Source of the DNA: Oikopleura dioica
Lineage: Eukaryota; Chordata; Appendicularia; Copelata; Oikopleuridae
Direction of reading: 5' to 3'
Length of the DNA: 64,000 bases
NCBI GenBank assembly: GCA_907165135.1
Contig: OU015567.1
Coordinates: 11,289,001-11,353,000, forward strand
Positions 58,877 to 64,000 of this stretch are shown piece by piece; within the stretch, counting starts at the first letter, position 1, and every line of letters starts with the position of its first letter. A program made the translations under genes and the position numbers. Under the pieces are notes generated by a model. That model was not told the origin of the DNA, made no database searches, and saw only the letters and a program-made list of their open reading frames with translations.

Positions 58877-60278
58877 ATGGGATTGAAGTTTTGGAAAAAA
58901 TTTAAATCTAGCACCCACGAGAACTTTGCCAATGTCAAGAGCAAGAAGATCGAGCAGGAGCTCGAGAAGGAGCAGCAGACGATGAACAAGACCATCAAGC
59001 TTCTCATGCTCGGAGCTGGAGAATCCGGAAAATCGACGATCATCAAGCAGATGCGAATTATTCACGCGAACGGTTACACTCCGGAAGACTGCGAAAAGTA
59101 CCTTCCAGTTATTCTCTCCAATATGATGTCCTACATGATCACAATTATCAAGGTAGGGCAAGCTGAAATAGACAACTTGCAATCAAAGTTTTCAGGCTAT
59201 GGAAGGACTGAACATCTCTTTCGAAAAATTCAGCAACGGACAAGTAGCCGAGCAGTTCATGTCCCTCGCTGGAATGCTGAGCGAAGGAAGGGGTTTGAAA
59301 ATTGGCATGGAGATTTCGGAATTTTTATTGATTTTGAAATAACCCTCGGAAAGGCACTGTAACAAGAGATATCTGCCATCTTATGGTGAAGCTTTGGAAT
59401 GATGGTGGAGTCGCAGAGTGTTACAGAAGAGCTCGGGAATATCAACTGAACGATTCCGCGAAATAGTGCGTTTTAACTATTGAGATAAAAAAACTTATGC
59501 ACCTTCAAGTTACTTGGATGAAATTGAGCGATTGTGCGATGCAAACTACAAGCCTACCCAACAAGATGTTCTTTACACTCGAGTCAAAACTACAGGAATT
59601 ATAGAGACAGAGTTCAAATGCCGGGAGTTCACATTCAAGTATTTTAAAATCAATATTTCTACTGCTAACAATATCAAGGATGTATGACGTCGGAGGACAA
59701 CGGTCAGAGCGAAAGAAATGGATCCACTGTTTTGAAGGTGTCACTGCCGTGATTTTCTGCGCCGCTCTTTCTGGATATGATACCGTCCTTGCTGAGGATG
59801 AAGAAATGGTAGGACCGTTGTTGATTCCTAGGCTTTGATATTTTTTAGAACCGTATGCACGAGTCCATGGCTCTCTTCGACTCAATCTGCAACAATAAAT
59901 GGTTCGCCAAGACATCCCTCATCCTCTTCCTAAACAAAAAAGATATCTTCAAAAGCAAAATCGTCAAAGTACCACTTACCGTCTGCTTCCCCGACTATGA
60001 CGGTTAGTTTAATTGAAAAGAAGAGGGACTAGAGATTTTTTCAGGCCAAAATACTTACGAGGAGGCATCAGCTTTTATCCAAATGCAATATGAAGACTTG
60101 AACAAGAACAAAGAAGAGAGAGAAATTTATGTCCACAAAACCTGTGCTACTGATACAAACAATATACAAGTAAGTCAAAAAATCTCTTACGCTTTATCAA
60201 AAATTCCTACAGATTGTGTTCGAATCTGTCTCCGACATCGTCGTCCGAAACTATCTGAAAGACTGCGGTATCTTCTAG
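58877..60278 (+). CDS. Heterotrimeric G-protein alpha subunit, Gi/o-like
   Basis: The P-loop is [15 protein letters not shown]. Other landmarks are [27 protein letters not shown], switch I TRVKTTGI, switch [23 protein letters not shown] in [10 protein letters not shown], and TCATDTNN. It ends YLKDCGIF, with Cys at position -4, the pertussis-toxin acceptor position of Gi/o subunits. Exons join through GT-AG introns, except the second intron (about 59316-59375), which fits best as GG-AG. The N-terminus MGLKFWKK keeps Gly2 for myristoylation but lacks the Cys3 that is palmitoylated in Gi/o. Length is near the usual 355 residues. It should couple 7-TM receptors to effectors at the plasma membrane. 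Confidence 0.9.
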
Positions 60279-60410
60279 CAACCGCTAACGACGATTCAAT
60301 GTATAATAACAGCTCCATTGAAACTCAATCAACAACTGCGCGACCTGATTACCTGCAATTTAACAAACGATTTTTCGCATGCGCTGCTTTTGCAGCAATT
60401 TTCAAAAATA

Positions 60411-60416
60411 AATAAA
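60411..60416 (+). terminator. Poly(A) signal of the G-alpha gene
   Basis: AATAAA about 130 nt after the stop codon, in an A-rich stretch; the convergent VPS18 gene ends at 60559. Confidence 0.5.
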
Positions 60417-60558
60417 GCAGATTTTATCTTGCCTTTATTAAATATGCATTTATGAAGAATCGCGTGTTTTATCTGTAAGCAGCAGGAGATGAAGAATAAA
60501 AGACGGAAAGTTGAATAGGAAAATGATGTTTTTGAAAACGTGAGTTGAAAAATCGATT

Positions 60559-63500
60559 TTACCAATCTTCCAGCGCGTTGGAGCTGACCAGTGGCACGTC
60601 TATAGATTCCACCGCTTTGATTCCACAGTAAGGGCATTCATCGGCAACTAGAACTCGCGAAGCTGTTTGGAAAGAGAAAGTAGGTTACCTAAGTCTTCGA
60701 TTTTCTGCCGAGTCGATGGACTTGTCTTGTTTGAGTTTAACTCGCTCAAGAGAGCCTTCAATTCAGCTGCCTTTTTAGGACATTTAGTCCCAGAAAGACA
60801 TTCTTTGACGGCACAGGATGTTCGGAAATTATGGCCGCAGTGAAATACTAAGATAATGCTGACAGGAACTTGGCTGTTATTTTACCTAGGAAAGCTGAGG
60901 AGAGGATCGGGAGAGAACAGGATGTACAAAGATTCTCGGGTGTCAAAATGTAGCATTTTCGGTTGAGATCTTTGATATCTTGACGAATTTGACGAGCGGA
61001 AATTTGAGTTTGTTGAAGTTTGTCTTGATACTCGTCGATTTGTGCAGACACAGAAACGAGAGATGAGCATAACGCTAGAAAATCGTTATCAAATGCTCAA
61101 GTGAAGAAAGATACCTTGTTTGAAATGGTCGATTGTCGCGAATTCGGGAAAGAACTTCAGAACATCGCCCACATTGACCAACCCTTCGGATTCCTTCAAG
61201 ATTTCGCCCGTCGCTGCTGGATCTTTTGAGATTTCAGCTTCTGCGATATGCATCCAGATAGATTTCAGACTAGAGTTTGGCACATCCCCGGCGTTCTTTG
61301 CTCGATGAGCGAGTTTTTTAGCTAGCTTCCCGTTTGAATTTGATAGTGCTAATTTGACGGCGTCTTCCCAGCGGCCGGATTGAGTGATGAGATAGCACAT
61401 TGGGATACAGTTATTCGAAAAAGACTAGAAAGAAAATGATTATTCCAAGGAAAGGAATAAGGAAACAGACCTCGAGGCATTTGAAGGCAAAACTTAGGTC
61501 GCATTGTAGCTTCTCATCGCCTTCCAGCTTCTTCACAATGTAATCTTCTGCCTTCTCAACATCGACCGAGCATAAAAGCGACAAATGGAGATTATGAATC
61601 TCTTTAGACAAGGCTTTCATATCTCTTGACTCGATATATTGAAGAACAGATGCTCTACAAGTGACGGATCGGGTTGAAGAACTGGCCATAACTTCGAGAA
61701 GCTCTTCTGGATTGATAAATTGACAGGTTTCCCACGCAGCGCAGAGCTTTTGGGGAACATGCGGCAGTAAAGATGAGCTTTTTTTAGTTTCTTTGGGTGA
61801 TCAAAGAAAGACCAAAAGTAAACTGGAGTAGAAACTATTCCTGAACTTGTAGAACAATTTCGGATCATTGCATTTTTCAAGCGTTTTCACCGCCACTGGC
61901 CAGTCTTGATTCTGAAGCGAGTTGGAAATAATCGCTTCGTAGTCACCAATCAAACTGGCGATCTCTTGGAAGTCTGAAACTGCACCGTGCTGCCGTAAAA
62001 GCGAATACAAGGTCTCTTTCATTGATAAAATCGTCGGTCGAGTAGCTGGATCGTTTATGAAAGAGAGGAAGTTCTGCCGATGGTGTTTAACTTCCTCAGC
62101 TGCAGGGCCGTAAAGGTCTTCGGTGTCTCTCAGCGACGTCAGATAAAGTTCAAGAAGCCATCCAATGATAAAGCCTTTCTCGCTGATGGACTTGACAAGT
62201 GGCAGTCTGTGCTTGAGAAAGAAGATAAGAGCTTCCTGTCTCATCGAGTTTTCCTGGATCGACAAGCTTCCATTAGGTAAAAATTTAAGCGCGATTTCTG
62301 AAGTCAATTCTTCCGTCTTCGCGTAGATCATCGCCGCTTCTCGATAACTCGCAGCAGTTTTCTTTTGATTGTTTAAAAGATGTTCTGCTTGCGCGACCAT
62401 GATTTCGTTTTGCACGAGTTTGTCGTCTTTGCAAAATTTCTTTGCTTCGTTGAATTCTCCAAGATCGAGATAGATTCTCCAAACCGATCTTCCTTCATTC
62501 TTAACTCTGAAAATATAGGGCGACTCGGAAGAGAACGCCCACGGAGAAACATCGTAGTTCGACATCACGAGGCCACGCAGAGGTTCTTTCTTCTCAAAGT
62601 GATCGACAAAAACTAGTTGGTTGTTCAGCAAGCATGTGGCCGCGATACAGGTAGAATGAAGGGTCACGACGTGGAATCTGGTGAGCGCTAGGCCGTGGAT
62701 AGGGCCGGTTTGCCCGTGGCCTGTGATTATTTTGTTGTTAGTTATCGTTCTGAAAGAGACTTTACTCATTTATGGACGAAAAGTGGTGTCCGACCTGTTT
62801 CTATCTGCCGAAGAATTGACTTCTCCGACAAAAACTTCTTGTCCAGACATGCAAGTCCAAGCAAAAAGCCGCGAATCGTTCTCATTCGGTATCGGAGTCA
62901 CCACCAATTTCGACTCAAACGTCCCATTAGCTGGAAAATTAATGACATTGACGCCTGCCGTGTAGCCGGAGAACACTTGATCGAGAGATTCGACGGCGTC
63001 AGTTCCGATGAAATGGATGAGATTTGAAGTCGTTGCGGCTAAAACGACGCGGCGGGAGTTTGAAGAGAAGGATTTCTTTCCGTTGGCTTCGAAGGTGAAA
63101 CTGGAAATGCCAGTAATGGGCGTTTTTCTTCGTTTTGAAAGTGCACCTTAACGGTGGTCCCCATCGAACCACCCTTGAAAGACCAGTCGCTACTGTCAAT
63201 CGAAAAGCTGAAAATCTCCCCGCCAGAATTACCAGCAATAACCCTCGACGAGCTTATCCAGCTAGCCGCTGTGATTGACATATTCTTCAGTTCTTTGATT
63301 TGTTTCACTCGATTCGAGCTCAGAGTCCAGAGAAGAGAGCAGGGCATGCCATTCTGCAGCACAGAGAATATCGCCGCTTCGCCTTTTGGATCTGGCCAGA
63401 AGTCGAGGATTTTTCCATCTGATCTGACGATGTCGATTTCCTTCGTATCGTTTTCAGCGTGAATATCGATTCTGCGTAAATGGCGAGAACGGGAAATTAT

Positions 63501-63675
63501 AAACGCTTTCTATTTCGTGATTTAGAAAACAGGGTCTTTGGTTAAAATAATGTAATCACTTCATTAGATTAAATTTTAAATCACATTCCTGGTCGGCAAC
63601 AGCAAAATCAGTAATCTCATCCTGACTTCTGAAATCAATCTTTTGCCTTCGAAAAATCGGCCCTTCGACCCCCAT
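60559..63675 (-). CDS. vps18: VPS18, HOPS/CORVET tethering complex subunit
   Basis: The ATG at 63675 starts MGVEGPIFRRQKIDFRS, matching the PIFxxQRIDF start of VPS18. A beta-propeller region follows (SLLWTL, ISSSRVIAGNSGGEIFSFS, SNLIHFIGTD, LFAWTCMSGQEVF), then the clathrin-repeat region (WRIYLDLGEFNEAKKFCKDD, AQAEHLLNNQ, EIALKFLPNG, GDYEAII, NDPKLFYKF, VLKFFPEFATIDHFKQ). A C-terminal RING finger has CTSCSLPI, HCGHNFRTSC and CPYCG, and the end is VSSNALEDW. VPS18 is a core subunit for endosome/lysosome fusion. One frame break occurs near 63123 at an A5 run; adding one A restores NEEKTPITG, which lines up with the human protein as I recall it. A 45-nt GT-AG intron removes the in-frame stop near 62771. 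Confidence 0.92.
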
Positions 63676-64000
63676 CTTCTAAAAACCACGTGTAAATTCC
63701 AGAATGAGTATTTTCACAAGTTCAGTTTTTCTTTCGCTTCTCTTGAAAATTGTAGCCGAAGAATCTCACAAGCGAGCGCTTATTGGTCCGCAGCGGAAAG
63801 CCACCTCAATGTGAAAATTCGGCCTATGTTTGGGAATAACTATTGCCTCTTATGGTCCCTGGCAGGGACTCTCTTGTACCAAGGCTACAAGCTATATAAT
63901 TTTTTTATATAGGCTTTATTCTTACAGGAAAAGATCGTTTTTAAAGGTCAGTTTATTTTCATTTATTTCAATCAAATGGTAAGTTAGTTACAGTAACTAG
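63676..64000. other. Upstream of VPS18, window edge
   Basis: No exon recognised. The 89-codon frame at 63643-63912 (+) overlaps VPS18 exon 1 antisense and has no domain. Confidence 0.4.

Noticed and set aside
62770-62772. In-frame stop in VPS18
   Set aside because: A 45-nt GT-AG intron removes it and leaves the frame intact.
1-64000. CRISPR arrays, bacterial operons, rRNA and tRNA genes
   Set aside because: No spaced direct repeats, ribosome-binding-site-led gene chains or tRNA/rRNA signatures were seen; the window is eukaryotic.

Overview
The window reads as a compact chordate genome, most likely the larvacean tunicate Oikopleura dioica or a close relative. Animal genes are packed on both strands with very short introns, many around 45-70 nt. 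Several introns start with GA, GC or GG instead of GT, and in at least three places a conserved domain is restored only if such an intron is removed. Published work describes G*-AG introns as typical of O. dioica. The species call is inference from these traits plus a Ty3/gypsy element; no species marker was searched.

Layout. 1.1-4.9 kb (+): single-pass Ig/FN3 receptor. 5.2-9.0 kb (-): divergent receptor-regulated SMAD. 10.5-13.8 kb (+): secreted astacin protease with LDLa, TSP1 and Thr-rich regions. 13.9-20.4 kb: LTR retrotransposon with two identical 256-bp LTRs and a 4-bp target duplication. 20.6-25.1 kb (-): Meis/homothorax homeobox gene, with about 4 kb of gene-free DNA upstream. 29.1-33.7 kb: a small unknown gene (+), then two head-to-tail genes (-): an unknown Pro/Ser-rich protein, and a type I membrane protein with ShKT-like Cys modules. 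34.3-34.9 kb (+): small membrane protein. 36.1-39.5 kb (-): tandem pair of Cys-rich/Kelch-like genes, the second carrying a 0.55-kb inverted-repeat element in its first intron. 39.8-43.1 kb (-): second astacin, with EGF modules and a mucin-like region. 43.9-46.8 kb (+): DPP4-family serine peptidase. 46.9-47.2 kb (-): small membrane protein. 48.4-50.2 kb: a ~480-bp-arm inverted repeat overlapping a putative EF-hand gene. 51.2-54.9 kb (-): C-terminal-motor kinesin. 55.1-57.3 kb (-): CLOCK/NPAS2-type bHLH-PAS factor. 57.8-58.3 kb (-): partial multi-span membrane protein. 58.9-60.3 kb (+): Gi/o-like G-protein alpha subunit. 60.6-63.7 kb (-): VPS18.

The genes do not form one pathway. They are signalling and transcription genes (SMAD, Meis, CLOCK, G-alpha), secreted or membrane proteins that look lineage-specific (astacins, Kelch/Cys-rich, ShKT), and cellular machinery (kinesin, VPS18). 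The most unusual signals are the non-canonical introns, the two inverted-repeat structures, the young retroelement, and recurring one-base frame breaks, mostly at homopolymers, which may be assembly errors. Exon boundaries were read by eye from splice motifs, reading phase and family similarity; no alignment was run.
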